From Lates calcarifer (taxonomy: Eukaryota > Chordata > Actinopteri > Centropomidae), in assembly GCF_001640805.2 (NCBI RefSeq), contig NC_066844.1:7968053-8032052 (forward strand): a stretch of DNA of 64,000 bases, given 5' to 3'. The notes below the pieces were generated by a model. It saw only the letters and a program-made list of their open reading frames with translations. It made no database searches and was not told where the DNA came from. The translations under genes and the position numbers were made by a program. This document shows, one piece after another, positions 33,499 through 45,700 of the stretch. Within the stretch, counting starts at the first letter, position 1. Every line of letters starts with the position of its first letter.

Positions 33499-34479
33499 AA
33501 GTACATTTCCTTGTTTGTGTGCTTCTTTGCTCTAAACAACCCTGTTTTGACTCTTTATATGGGGCACATTGTCAAATACAAATGTTAATACAACATTTTC
33601 TTTGACTCCTCAGAATGTATTTTGTTAAGGTGTCTCACAACTGATTGTAGAAATTCAACTGAAGGTATTATTTGTCATGAACAGTTGTGTGTACAGTTTT
33701 CCCTGCTATCAGTCTTAGAGTTATAATGTATTATCTCTGTATTAGATGCACAAGATTATTGATAAGGTCATCTCACTCTGCAAAATGGCAAATTATTGTA
33801 CTTCCTCAAATGTGTTCTATTAAAAGTGTTGTTTCAAGGCTGTTAGGAAGTGAGAAGTTTCTGTAATATTTATATCACAGACAGAAATACATTGTAAACA
33901 TTTGAACTAGACCTGCAGTGTTGTGGTGTTGTAGTAACCAGCAAAAATTATAGCTTACAACAGATTTATTATCATTTCTCACAATAAAAAACATCTACTA
34001 TATATTGATGTGTACTTCTTGTCATAACAAAAACAAATTGTGCATTTTGCAATTTGCTTAAGAGCTGCAAAGATTGGCCAAAATGTGTCACATTTGTTTA
34101 CAGCAGCAAAGTTGGGATGTCTGTTGGAAGCATAAGAATATTGTGGATGGTAGTGCACTATAGATTTGCACAGAAAAAATGAGCATCAATGCATTAAATG
34201 AGGAACTGAGGAACTGGTTAAACTGGAGCTGACAGACTGACTCTAACACCAGTCACAGGTGAATTACCATTATAATCATTCACGAGGTGCCCCCTCCCCC
34301 ACCTATGCATGTCTAAAGATGGAAAATTCCGTTGAAATACATTAAACCCTGCATGTTCATGAATTATTTCAAATTGAAGTACATCCCATAATATAATAAC
34401 ATTCCATTCTTGAGCGACTCATTCTGTAGCCCCTATTATGGATGAATAAACTTTAGGTTAGGCTACACCCAACTGCATC
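33499..34479. other. receptor 3' flank with a possible lipocalin scrap
   Basis: Mostly AT-rich with no exon. The segment 34110-34150 (ttgggatgtctgttggaag, then cataagaatattgtggatgg) resembles the exon 4 acceptor and intron 3 of the lipocalin copies (compare 1525-1572) in the same minus orientation. This is a possible eighth relic. Confidence 0.35.
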
Positions 34480-34830
34480 CGGTTTCACAGATCACCGAGA
34501 CTCGGATTTCTGGACGACGGTATGTGGAAATATATGAGTGGTCAGTAAAGCCAGTCATCCAGCACAGTCGAATGTGGGGCAGTGTTTTGCGCCGTTTCTC
34601 CCCACAGGCTCTCTCCGCGAGTGGCTTTATCTCTATTCCACCGTACTTCGACCCGACATAAAAATCAAACGGACGGTCTTTAAAGATCGTTTCCCCGGTA
34701 AAGTTAACTTTCAAACAGGCTCACGGTATTCCCTCTCCCCATGTTCAGAGTTCATTTGAGCCACTGTAGTTGGGACTGTACTGCTCGTCGACAAGGATCG
34801 TTCTCTACAAGTTGTCAGAGTCATGTAAGA
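34480..34830 (+). promoter_or_regulatory. GC-richer stretch, possible promoter and first exon of the NAT8-like gene
   Basis: It has several CpGs against an AT-rich background (for example ggacgacgg and cgctcctc-like segments). A good splice donor, GTCAT|GTAAGA, lies at about 34823-34828. The coding exon of the next gene opens with an acceptor, so a non-coding first exon must lie upstream; this is the best candidate but is unproven. Confidence 0.25.
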
Positions 34831-35879
34831 AAACCTAAGTCGTGAAAATGTGATATTATATCGCAGCAGATTGTTCGTGCAGTAGTTAATCTGTGTTTTC
34901 ACAGATTTTCACGCGTGTACTGAAGCTCAGTTTGTCATGTCACATGTGATGTTAGAAACATGAACTAACGGGATAACCGGAGCTGACATCTGCATATCTG
35001 TGATTAAGTCATGATTTTAACTAGGGTCTGATTATGATATGGAGAGTTGACTGCAGCAGGGCATCTGCAGGTCAGTGATGTTACTATCTCTAAACAAGAA
35101 AAATAAAAGCTTTTGTTTCTAGCCTCCAGTGGGCAGTAATATTAAGTACAAAATGTTCTTGTGTGTGACTTTGGCTGCAGAATCACCAGTGATACTGTTA
35201 TGTCAAATCCACATGTGGTCCTTATGTAATTTGTTAGTCTTGCCATCCATTTTCTGCTGCTTATCCAGGTGCAGGACTTGTTTAATTATTATGTAATGTC
35301 ATTATTAGTTATTACTGTTACATACATAAAGGAAATAGAGGAAAAAATAGGACATAAATGTAAATAATTTCATGCACTTGGTTAATATTTCTAGGTTATG
35401 TCATCCGTTTTGGTTTTCATCACTATCTATCATTCTTTAAATGGGTTAAATTGCGTTCTGTGTGGTATTAAAAAGTCTTGAGTTTAAGGCGGTGAACTCT
35501 GCAGTAACTGTGGCTACAGTTCAGACTAGCACAGGAGGCTCTTTACAATGCTGTAAAAGGACTAATAGAGCTTGTAGATGTTAAATGTAGTTGAAAACTG
35601 AAAGGAGAAATAGCAATAGTGATAGAGCACATGGCTGTCATAGTTAATATTTGAAAGATCATGTGATGGAGAATCAGTCATGGATGACCTGGTTTTTGCT
35701 TTCAGAATTTGCCAGACTCTGTAGGAAGAAAGACAGTTGTAATAAGTCATTATATAGTTCTGAATGTTTTCTTTATCTGTTGATAATATATGGTATATAA
35801 ATGATAATATATAAATAATGGAATAATTGTTTAACCTAAAAAATATATCAAAAATAGTAAGGTGAGCTCTTCATGTCAC

Positions 35880-36250
35880 TGTTCAGGATTTCAGGACCTA
35901 AATGCAGACACACACCAAGGCAGAAATGTTTAGTGACAACAACTTAATGACAAAAACAGCAGGCTACAAGCAGATGTGTGAGATAGCAGAACAACAGGCG
36001 GGAAAAATCCAAAAGCAGAAGCATGAGGTTACTCAAGGAAATGCAACAGAATAACTATAGTCCAGGTTGATTGTGGAACGAGGTGCAGCTGGGGGGAGAG
36101 ACCAGGTGACTGCAGGGCTGATTGGGAAGTGGGAACAGGTGATGGGATGAAACACTGGAGAGAAAAACACACGAGGACAGGAAACAAAATCATAATACAC
36201 ACAACAAGGAAAGTCATTTCAAAATAAAACAGGAAGCACCACAAACTCAC
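35880..36250. repeat. interspersed repeat fragment
   Basis: The layout (gacctaaatgcagacacaca, an a-rich middle, then gaggtgcagctggggggaga and gaacaggtgatgggatgaaa) is shared with the segments at 12605, 22285, 45430 and 47860. No coding content. Confidence 0.4.
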
Positions 36251-36387
36251 AATGTTAGTAAGTCCCAAACACAGAGATATTCAATTTATAGTGATATAAC
36301 AAGGAGAAAATCAGGAAATGAATTAGGAAAATAATCAGTAGATTTCACACAGTTGTTTTTTTGATTTCCCTCCAGTCTCCTCTGGTC

Positions 36388-37059
36388 ATGCAGCTGGTGA
36401 TCCGCCGGTACTGTCCGTCAGACAATGAAGCGGTGTGCGCCCTGTTCAGCGTCGGCATCCGGGAGCACATCCGTCCATGTTTTCATAATGCCATGACCAG
36501 CCCTCTCTACCTCGCCATCACCCTGGCTCTGTGTGTCATCGGCTACCTCCTCGGTTCCACGTTAGGGGCTATGGTGTTGCTGGGAGTCTGGGTGGGCCTC
36601 GTCTACTACTGCTGTTATGAGCTATACGCCGGCTACGTCAGGGAGAGACTCCGGACGGACATGAAGGACATCCCTGGGAACTATCTGAGCAGACCAGATG
36701 ACTGCTTCTGGGTGGCTGAGGCTGAGGTTGATGGGAGGGCGCAGATCATGGGTATGGTGGCCGTGATGGCCAAGCAAAGTGGGAAAGAAAGGTATGGAGA
36801 ACTGTTCAGAATGATCATCTCACCGCTGTGCAGGCGGATGGGCCTGGGCTTCAGGATGGCTCAGATCGTGCTTGACTTCTGTAAGGAACGAGGCCTCTCC
36901 AAGGTGGTCCTGGAGACCAGCTCCACCCAGATGGCTGCCGTGGCCCTGTATGAGAAACTGGGGTTCTGCCACGTCCTCTCACACACAAAGACAGAGGCTC
37001 CCTTTTGGGTTGTAACACTGACCAAAGTCACAGTTTTAAGAATGGAAAAACAGCTGTAG
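36388..37059 (+). CDS. NAT8/camello-type N-acetyltransferase
   Basis: An open frame of 223 residues in one coding exon. An acceptor (tccctccag) lies just upstream, so the ATG at 36388 (MQLVIRRYCPSDNEAVCALF) is chosen over the in-frame ATG at 36361, which is intronic. Residues about 38-80 form a long hydrophobic membrane segment (LYLAITLALCVIGYLLG onward). The C-terminal half is a GNAT fold: FWVAEAEVDGRAQIMGMVAV, then the acetyl-CoA loop RRMGLG, then VVLETSSTQMAAVALYEKLG. Length and order match NAT8 and camello proteins, which are membrane-bound acetyltransferases of the ER/Golgi. NAT8L is less likely because there is no long N-terminal extension. No lesion is seen. Confidence 0.88.
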   Translation: MQLVIRRYCPSDNEAVCALFSVGIREHIRPCFHNAMTSPLYLAITLALCVIGYLLGSTLGAMVLLGVWVGLVYYCCYELYAGYVRERLRTDMKDIPGNYLSRPDDCFWVAEAEVDGRAQIMGMVAVMAKQSGKERYGELFRMIISPLCRRMGLGFRMAQIVLDFCKERGLSKVVLETSSTQMAAVALYEKLGFCHVLSHTKTEAPFWVVTLTKVTVLRMEKQL

Positions 37060-37291
37060 GCCTGAAATAACCCTGATCAGCAACTGTGACATTCCTGTTT
37101 TGTTTCTCTTTATCAGTGGTTTAAGCTTCTACATTGATGATACTTGACTAAAACCATTGTTTGTAAGCTATATATCAGAAACACACCTTAACTTTACTTA
37201 TACTGTAGGGGAGACATGACTCAATGCTGCTCTTTTAAGTTCACTGGATCAAGATTCACCAACTGTTGATTATTGTACTGTGTGTTTTTTT

Positions 37292-37297
37292 AATAAA
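37292..37297 (+). terminator. poly(A) signal of the NAT8-like gene
   Basis: AATAAA 233 bases past the stop codon, followed by a TG-rich stretch. Confidence 0.6.
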
Positions 37298-39186
37298 AAG
37301 TAGTTTCAACTACTGTGATTTTATTGTGTTTCAGAAATGACGCTGAGAACATTCAGCTGTTTTTCACTCAAAAATGTGCAAGAAATAAACCCACTCCCAG
37401 AGGATAAACCTGGCTGTGCGTTTTGCTTTTGCTCATGATCCTCTCTCCAGGTGTTTCCAAGTGCTGTGGGTGAGAGGACCTCAGCTCAGGTTGAGGTTTT
37501 GGTTGAGATGTGCTGGAATCACAAACGTTAAGAACCAGTAAGAGTAATAAAGGTGTAAGAGATGTAAATCAAACAGTCTTCACAGTCCTGACAAGAGTTA
37601 AGTGAGATGATTGAAAACACCTGTGTGTGGGTCAGTCACAGGTGTTACTGGCAACATTAACGACTTTGTTCTATTTTGTGACAGTGAGTCAGCATGCACA
37701 ATACCCCAGACCCTGAAACTGAAGCAGCGACAATGAGTAGAATTTAGTCTGTAGCTATTATTTAACTGGAGCTTTCCTTATTGTCAAATGTCAAATGTCT
37801 TCAGTGAAAAAAAGTCACTATCACTACCTGCTATATAAAGTAAAAACTAACAAGGAAGCTGATGCTTTCAGTTTAGAAATATGTGGCTAAATAGCCTGAA
37901 TGTGTCTTTACACTGTTTCTAAAAAGAAATGGCAAAAAAAAAAAAAAAAAAAAACAACTTGTAAGACCATGTTGTTGAAGTGGACTATAGACAGTAGAGG
38001 GCACCATTTATCTATGTAACACTGAAGCACTTCTCTGTGTAAGAAATGAATTGTTATTCTGCTACAGTATTTGCCGCATTTATAGTACATGATTATGAGT
38101 CAGATCCTGGTACATTTTTGCTGATAATATTTTTTACATCTACTTCTTCTCAATTTTAGATGAAAGATTTTACTTGTACTTGGGGTATTGTTAAATGGTT
38201 TTATTGATACTCAAGAAATTGATCTTAATACCTTTCCCACCACAGACCAGCGACATGATGCTGCATCACTAATGTAAGAGGTGCAAACAGGTTGCAGCTG
38301 TCTGATTAGTGAATACATGAGGATTTGGATGAGGTCAGAGAACATAATATGCAGAACATAATATGCAGTTACAGCACATTACAAGACGTGATGAGATGTA
38401 TTTGTTGTCATGCTTTTTATTTCATGAATACTAGATAACTTGAGTTGAAGCCACATATGTGCACAAGGTGAGAAGTGATCAGACACCTGGATAAAGACTT
38501 TACATATCACAGTATTTGGTGATGGAAGATCCAGATCCTAAAAGTGGCAATACCACACAGTCAAAATACTCCACTACAAGTCATGAATTCAAAACCTTAC
38601 TTAAGTGAAACATACATGGTTTTCCCTGTACAAGAAGCGTATGGAAATTTAAACGAGTATCAAGTAACTATGGCAGAGAGACAAATGTAGTGTAAAGCAA
38701 AAAGAGTATAAAGTGTAATATTTGCCTCTGAGATGTGGTGGGTGGGCTCCTGGTTTTTGGAATATCAAGGTCTGAGGTTTGCAGTGCACATGTAAAACAC
38801 CCTCACTCAATGCCACAGTGTCTTTTTTTTATTTCTACCACTAAGAGGCGCCAAAGTTTTCAAATCATACACACAAGGTTGTAAATACTTGATAAAAAAT
38901 TGTACTCCTAGAGACCTTAAAATAAATTTTAGTGTAAGCTATATTTTTTAAAGTGTAGCACTGGAAATGAAATGACTTGAATTAATACTGACAGGGAGTT
39001 GGAGGTACAGTGTTGAGAGCTGTCATGTTCCTCCCGTGTGTGTGGGATTCCTCCAGTGCTCCATGTGTTTCATTCCAGAGGTATATCTCAGGTGAATAGA
39101 TGCGTGAAAAAAAAAAAAAAATCACAGCCTACTCCTATTAGACAATATCAGTATACGATACAAGTACCACCAGAAGCACCAAGAGT
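37298..39186. other. intergenic, no gene seen
   Basis: AT-rich. A run of about 18 A lies at 37937-37954 and another A run at 39108-39121. No exon or named repeat. Confidence 0.4.
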
Positions 39187-39190
39187 CTTA

Positions 39191-39667
39191 AGGTGCATTT
39201 CCACTGTAGGAACTTACTCCAAGGAACACCTCCCCTACCTGAATTTCCACCAAGGGAACCAAGGCCTATATTAAGTTCCAGGGAGATAAGGTAGGGCTTG
39301 CAGCAATGAATGTTTCTTGCTGATTGGTCAAGTACACTAGTGTTTTCTAAAGCACTGTTATACACACGGCATTTCTAAAAATGTGCGACCACAAGTACAT
39401 TGTGTATTTTGTGGCAGACCATAATCAGGATGGAGCATTTTACAACTGATGTTGAAGTCCAGACTTTGTTGTTCTTTTTTGTACAAATGATCTCAAAGGC
39501 AACTGTTACTCCTGTGATACATCAACAGACTAATTTGCTTATTTTTCCCAGGGCTTTGGCTCTGCCATGGAAATGCAAATCACAGTGAGCTGGGGTAATT
39601 TTTACCACAAGGAATGTTGCTGGACATTAGTTCTTAGGAAATTAAAGCTCCTGGTGGAAGAGCACCT
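39191..39667. mobile_element. 477-bp non-autonomous inverted-repeat element (MITE-like)
   Basis: The ends are AGGTGCATTTCCAC and the complement of AGGTGCTCTTCCAC, with imperfect similarity running further inward. The four bases CTTA flank both ends (39187-39190 and 39668-39671), a likely target duplication. There is no transposase frame. The superfamily is undecided: a 3-bp TTA duplication, Harbinger-like, is also possible. Confidence 0.6.
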
Positions 39668-40139
39668 CTTATATTAGACTGGGGATATGTACACTGTAAA
39701 ACATCACAGAGGAATATAATTTCAGCAGTTTTTATTTTCAGGCCACTGTAGAACTTATAAACATAACTTCTTCTAATTTTAAGTCTTTTGCTCTACTCAC
39801 CAAGATGTTGTTTTTTGTAACCTTTGCAGAACATTTCCAGAACATTTTTTTTTTTTTTGACGAAAACAGGTGACCCACCTCACAAAGTGCCCCATGGGCT
39901 GTAACTGGGAAACAAAAACACACACACACACACACACATACCTATCCCACGTGTGTTTTTGTGCCGACACAGTCAACCAACAGAAGACCAGTCAACAACT
40001 CACTCAGCAGGACAGAGGGCCGCTGGCTCCAACCATGCCACAGTATATTACCTTATTTACCACCATGTGGAAAAAACTCTGAATGGATCCAATCAGGCTT
40101 GTAATAAATGTTTTATCTGTAGTTCCCAATGAGGATTTA

Positions 40140-41320
40140 ATGTTGTTGTTTTCACTTTAAAGGCCCTGTAAACTTATTTTTCTAAATCAGCCTGTTACTA
40201 TTGGTTATGGGATCCTACACGAACACCCTATTTTCTACTTAAGTTTGACAACTTTGTTGTTTCACATGAGGGCTCATGCAGAAAAAGCTGATGTCACATA
40301 CGTCTGCACACCATCAAGATTTAGCAACATGTCAGTGCTACTCTCTCAATCAACAACACCAAAAGATGTTTTGTAACTTGATTTTGCTTATTTAATCAGG
40401 AATATTTTATGCCATGTAGAGGAAGTATCTTTTTAAATAACAATGCATCAAATGACAATCTGAGAGTTGTTGCTTGTAGTAATGAACCTACAAGAATTAC
40501 CACCAGAACCTGCAGCTCTCCTCGACTACATGAAGCTTTATATATTCAGTTCATTGTTCATCTGTCCGGCTGCAGCTTTGTTTGCGTTGGTTCATTCTCA
40601 CTGCTCTCATAACGGAGTGCAGCTGTTTTCAGCAAAAATGCTCTAAAACCTTACTGTACTATGCACTACCTGCTCAGCACCAAGTGACAAACAAACAGAC
40701 AATGACTAGCTGGTGAACATAGTGGAGCTTTTAGTAGCTAAAGAGCCAGGTATTTCCCTCAGGAATTGGTAGAGACCAAAAAACAGAGCTAAAAAACAGA
40801 GATAATATTGAACTTCTTTCACCAAGGGGGGTGGGGCAGTCTTCCAATTCAATAATTAATACTTCCTAATTAATAGTAAACATAATTTGTTGCATTATTA
40901 TTCCTTCAAAACATATTTGTTGCTGTGGATTAGTTATATATAAATATAATTTCTAGGGTTGTCAGCGTTGTCATGTCTGTATAGTAAATATGAAGCTATA
41001 GCTAGCAGCCTGTTAGCTTAGCTTAACATAAAGACTGGAACCATAGGGATGCAGTCACCCTGGCACTGTCCAAATATAACAGTCCACTTACCAGCACCTC
41101 TAAGGCTCACTAATAAACACACCATATTTTGTTTGTTTCGTCTGTATAAACAACAGATTGTGTTTTTACAGTGTGCTTTGTATACCTAGTCTTTGTGCTA
41201 AGCTAAGGGAATGACCTGCAAACTCCTACATATTTACTTTACAGATACAAGATTGTTGGAACCTTCGCTCAAAACAATTAAGCACGTTTCTGTAAATGCT
41301 GAACTATTCCTTTAAATTTG
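40140..41320. repeat. interspersed teleost repeat
   Basis: Most recognisable at about 40965-41320 (gctagcagcctgttagctta, ccagcacctctaaggctcac, gtgctaagctaaggg, ctgaactattcctttaa). This is a common fish interspersed repeat from memory. No open coding frame. Confidence 0.5.
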
Positions 41321-42353
41321 GCCAACTAATTTAGTTACCATGTGTCTGCAGGAACACTTGATAATTGTTTGTATATGTGTATGTTTAAACTTTAACTAAT
41401 TTTATTTGTTTTATGTAAACAATACACAAATGAAAGAGTTTTTCTTTCTTCACACAGGCAGAAATCTTCACCTTGATAAAGGCTTTGTTGTTTCTTTGAG
41501 TGCCCCTCTCTCTCAGGGCATCTCAACTCCATCTCTCTGATCTTCCATAACCCCATTCCTCACATCCCTGTACCCACAAAACCAACACATGACACTTGTT
41601 TTGAGTTCATCTCTACACACATTTCAGGTGAATGACACTTGGCAGCTCTCCAAAGCAAAGAGTGTGATTGAGAAACCAAAGGTAAAGTTACTCCTGCCTG
41701 TGTTATAACACTTGGCAGTGTTTTTGTGTGCTCTATCTGTCCGTCAAAGGCTCTGAGTTCAACACTTGTGAAAAAGCCAAACAAGATGGCAATACTGAAT
41801 CTGTGTCAGTTGTTGAAGCGACTAAGGGGACAAACATATCAAAGTTTGTACTGTTAAAGGCCTTGAGAGTCAACACACAGCATGTGTACACTGTGTGACA
41901 TTATCTAAAGGGAGAGAAACTGTTTTCACACTGTACAGCTTGTGATCATGACTAAGAACAAAGTATGTATAAAGAACTTTTTAAAAACAGTGTGTAAACA
42001 GACAGTCAACTTAAGGTTCTTTAAATCCTAATGGGGAGGACCCTGGGATGAAGAAATCATTCAATGGAAAGAAAAATAGGATCACAGAAGAAGTAGCAAG
42101 GATGGTAGGGATCCAGTAAGTGTTCATAAAAATGGAAAAATTCACTTACGTTTTGTAGATGTGCACACAACTAGTCTTACCTATGCTACAGTCAGTATTT
42201 AAAATAAATGGTTTGAGATATAAATATGTTTAATATGCATGAAGGAGAGTGAAGAACTGGGATGGACGTAGAAACTAAACTTTGTAGTAAGACTCCTCAC
42301 TGTGACTCTTGTGAAGTTACTCTTCATTGTTTTAACACTTAATGCTAATACTG

Positions 42354-42716
42354 GGGCAGCATGGTGGTGCAGTGGTTAGCACTGTCGCCTCACAGCAAGA
42401 AGGTTCCAGGTTTGAGCCTGGGGCTTTTCTGTGTGAGTTTGCGTGGTGTCCCTGTGCCTGCGTGGGTTCCCTCTGGGTACTCCGGCTTCCTCCCACAGTC
42501 CAAGGACGTGCAGGTTAGGTTAATTGGTGACTCTAAATTGCCCGTAGGAGTGAATGCGAGAGTGATTGGTTGTTTGCCTATATATGTTGGCCATGCGATG
42601 GACTGGTGATCTGTACAGGGTGTACCCTGCCTCTCGCCCAATGTCAGCTGGGATAGGCTCCAGCCCCTCTGCGACCCTTAACAGATAAGCGGTATAGATC
42701 ATGGATGGGTGGACGG
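42354..42716 (+). mobile_element. full-length tRNA-derived SINE with 12-bp target duplication
   Basis: The head reads gtggtgcagtggttagcact (A-box-like) and ggtttgagcctgg (B-box-like), as in a tRNA-derived promoter. The body has ctccggcttcctcccacagt and gtgtaccctgcctctcgccc; the tail ends in atggatgggtggacgg. The 12 bases ATGCTAATACTG flank it exactly (42342-42353 and 42717-42728), which fixes both ends and implies a fairly recent insertion. Confidence 0.9.
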
Positions 42717-43784
42717 ATGCTAATACTGATTACATTTATTTTAAATGCTAAGAATAAGCTCAAACCTAATGTGCGCAGTTTTCAGGGTTTTGATGCATTT
42801 ATAATAAAAATTTAACTGTCAACTGAGCAGCTTCAGGCCAAATACAGACATGCTGCACAGATCCACACTCAAAGCTGGAATGGATGAAAATTGAGAATTG
42901 AACCCAGTTATACAGTGAAATGCAGCCAAAGGCTAGCCCAAGGCAATATTATTATTATGATTTTTTTTTATTTGTAAGAGAAAGGAAGGAAGGAAGGAAA
43001 GTCTCAAGGTCCATGAAGCAAATATATTAACATGCAGATCCAAGGTAAATGAGGCAGTTCTGCAGAGGGAGAAGCTGCTGATTTGGCCACAATATGACCA
43101 CATGCTAAGCACACCAAAAGCATGCAGTCTGCAGGGACCCCATTGAATGAGTTGCTCTCCACCTTACATTCTTTTAGCAGGCGTCTGCAAACCTTCAACA
43201 TTTTCAGAAAGGGGAGGGACTAGAGACATGATTCAGGTGGAATATTTCTTAATGCCTTTAACTACTGTATCACAAAAAGACACTTTCCTGTAAATTATAC
43301 CAAACATCAGTTTAATTAACTAAAAAAAAAAAAATCAACAAATTGAGTCTCAGTTCCTTTGGTATGGTATGTAAATGGTGTATAAACAGTATGTAGATCA
43401 GTAATGACAAACCTTGCTCATGTCCATACATCCAATCCTCCTGTGAGCAAATGAGATGTTTAGTTTCAAAGATATTGGGTTTGGACATTGCTGTGACATT
43501 CCTCTCTCTGGCTTGGAGATATTTGTGAAGGGTTATGTAAATGTCATAGTTCGGAAATCTTTGAAACACCCCTGCTGTTTTTATAGACATTGCTATCTAT
43601 GCTAGATGACCTACAAAGATGACTACAGTTAAAGAATGACAAAGAATGACGATGAAAACACAGAAATTAAACATTTATTAAGTGAAGCCAAGACAGTATA
43701 ATTATGTGCTTTTATCCATATAGCATGTATGTGAAATGGACTATATATATGACTATATATTTCTTTTATACATTTTTGTCAGTT

Positions 43785-43955
43785 TATTTATTCTGCCATT
43801 TTACCTTTATTGGGGCAGTGACAGTGCAGATACAGACAGAAAGGGGGAGAGAGGGGTATGACATTGAACAAAGGTCCTTTGCTGGATTAGAACCAAGGAC
43901 ACGGTGTGCATCTGAACCACTGGGTAATGGGTCTGAACCAGTATACCTTTTATAT
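43785..43955. repeat. diverged SINE-like repeat
   Basis: The pattern gacagaaagggggagagagg, then gacattgaacaaaggtcc and ttagaaccaaggacac, resembles a fish tRNA-derived repeat read from the tail. Its boundaries are uncertain. Confidence 0.4.
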
Positions 43956-44086
43956 ACAGTAAGTGCAAGTGTTTTAGGCACTAAAAGTAAAGTAAGTGTG
44001 CTTTCAAAAGTAATGCCATGAATAGTTTTTATTCATCAATTTCAAATCAAATCAACTTCATACAAAGAGCAGTAAACAGAACCAAA

Positions 44087-44440
44087 TCAATATTTGCTGT
44101 GACCATGTGTGACCACTTTGTGTTTAAAACAGCACCAGATGTCCTTGGCACATGTGCATAGTTTTTCAAGGTGCTTGTCAGGTATGCCGTTCCAAGCATC
44201 CTGGAGATCTTGCCGCAGCTCTTCTGTCTCTTCATGTAATCCCAGACTGACTCCACAATGTTGAGATCAGGAGTTCCGTTGAAGCCAGACTATCTGTTGC
44301 AGGACTACTTATCCTGGTTGTATGTTTGGGGTCACTATCCCACTGCAGAATTAATTTGGGACCAATCAGATGCCTCCTTGATGGTATTACTTGATGGATA
44401 ATGATTTAAAAATCTTAAGTGCCTAGAATTTTTTGCACAG
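44087..44440 (-). pseudogene. decayed Tc1/mariner transposase, C-terminal part
   Basis: Read on the minus strand, three blocks of a Tc1-type transposase appear in order: WDSDPKHT (second catalytic aspartate region), TPDLNIVESVWDYMKR (with the catalytic glutamate of the DDE triad), and ELRQDLQDAWNGIPDKHLEK running to HGHSKY and a stop at 44087. Frame changes separate the blocks. The N-terminal DNA-binding part and the terminal repeats are not seen. It is inactive. Confidence 0.75.
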
Positions 44441-44825
44441 TTCTTTTTCCCAGAGCAAGAGCTTCCCCTCAGTTTGCGCTGTCACATCTTCATAGCACAT
44501 TAAGCGGACTGGGCAAGAGCATACTGGTGCTTTATCATCTTGAGACCATGCAGGTAAGACAGAGAAACACAAGAGAACACTGTAGCTTCCAGCCTGCCTC
44601 ATTCAGATGAAACTGGGATGATTCAAAAATTGAGTGTCCAGAACTGAGTCAAGTTTTTCAGAAAAAATGAGCCTTGTAGTTATTAATCTGCTGTTTTGAT
44701 CAATGTAATGTGGCTGTTGTATTATCTTGCACAACAGACAAACATTTGCACACACACACAGGCGTTCACGTGTCCAACAAATGGTGCTGCGGGTATGGTT
44801 TCACAATAAGCTGCTAGTCACCCTG

Positions 44826-44826
<1 letters not shown>

Positions 44827-44861
<35 letters not shown>

Positions 44862-44895
44862 TCCAGTTGCACAAAAACGGAGGACAAATGCCCAG

Positions 44896-44940
<45 letters not shown>
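44827..44940. repeat. poly(A) and (CA)n microsatellites
   Basis: An A run at 44828-44858 and a CA run at about 44899-44936. Confidence 0.9.
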
Positions 44941-44941
<1 letters not shown>

Positions 44942-45360
44942 TAACACACACTAATACACGCATGAGCACACAACTGCCAAAATGTGTAATAGTTATTTGA
45001 TCAGGTCATGTTGACAGATCGACCCTTTAATGATAAACAGACATCTCCTCTGTGTTCCCCAAGGAGGCAGCACACCACGGGACCCTGACTTCCTCTGTGG
45101 GCTGTTAATGGAGAACACAGCTCAGGTCAAACAAATAAACGGGCTACTGGACACGCACAGAAGCCTCCCAGCTCCAAGTTTACCATTTTTGTTTTTTTAC
45201 CGTAAATGGGCGGCATGAAAAAATGTTTTTCTGACCCTGTGACCCTTTGAACCAAAAGCTTGATAAGGCATCAGAGGATGTCAGTTTAAAAAAAGGACCA
45301 GTCCAACAAATTTTAGCCAGCTCCTGAAGAGATGGTAATGTTTTACCAATGTTTATATAC

Positions 45361-45419
<59 letters not shown>
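45361..45419. repeat. (AT)n microsatellite
   Basis: About 26 uninterrupted AT repeats. Confidence 0.9.
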
Positions 45420-45423
<4 letters not shown>

Positions 45424-45429
45424 TCTCAA

Positions 45430-45700
45430 GTCTGATGAGGGAGGTAGAGGGAGAAGCCTCTGCAGGGGATGGTACCAATGGAGGTGGCTTGTTGGCTGGG
45501 AGGCTCGGTGATGGTGACGGGAACAATCTGAAAGACAGGCTTGAAGCTGGACTCAGCTGTACCACTGCAGTTGACTGAATGAATTGTTAACAGCTGCAAC
45601 AGGTTGAGGTGTTGAACAGCAGGTGTGCTGGACAATTGGTGGGAACAGGAACCTGGAGGCCACACCCAGCAGGACACACACACCACACACACACCACACA
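45430..45700. repeat. interspersed repeat fragment
   Basis: GC-richer text (gatgagggaggtagagggag, ggtgacgggaacaatctgaa, caggtgtgctggacaattgg) with the flavour of the segments at 22285 and 36050. The open frames in it are not gene-like. Confidence 0.35.

Noticed and set aside
34463..34759. overlapping 83- and 73-codon frames near 34.5 kb
   Set aside because: No domain or homologue recognised; the region is better explained as a GC-richer promoter or non-coding first exon.
36361..36387. upstream ATG of the NAT8-like frame
   Set aside because: A splice acceptor (tccctccag) lies between it and the coding start at 36388, so this stretch is intron; the family's N-terminus begins at the later ATG.
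42354..42430. tRNA-like segment with A- and B-box-like words
   Set aside because: It is the head of a SINE with a defined target duplication, not a tRNA gene; it continues into SINE body and tail.
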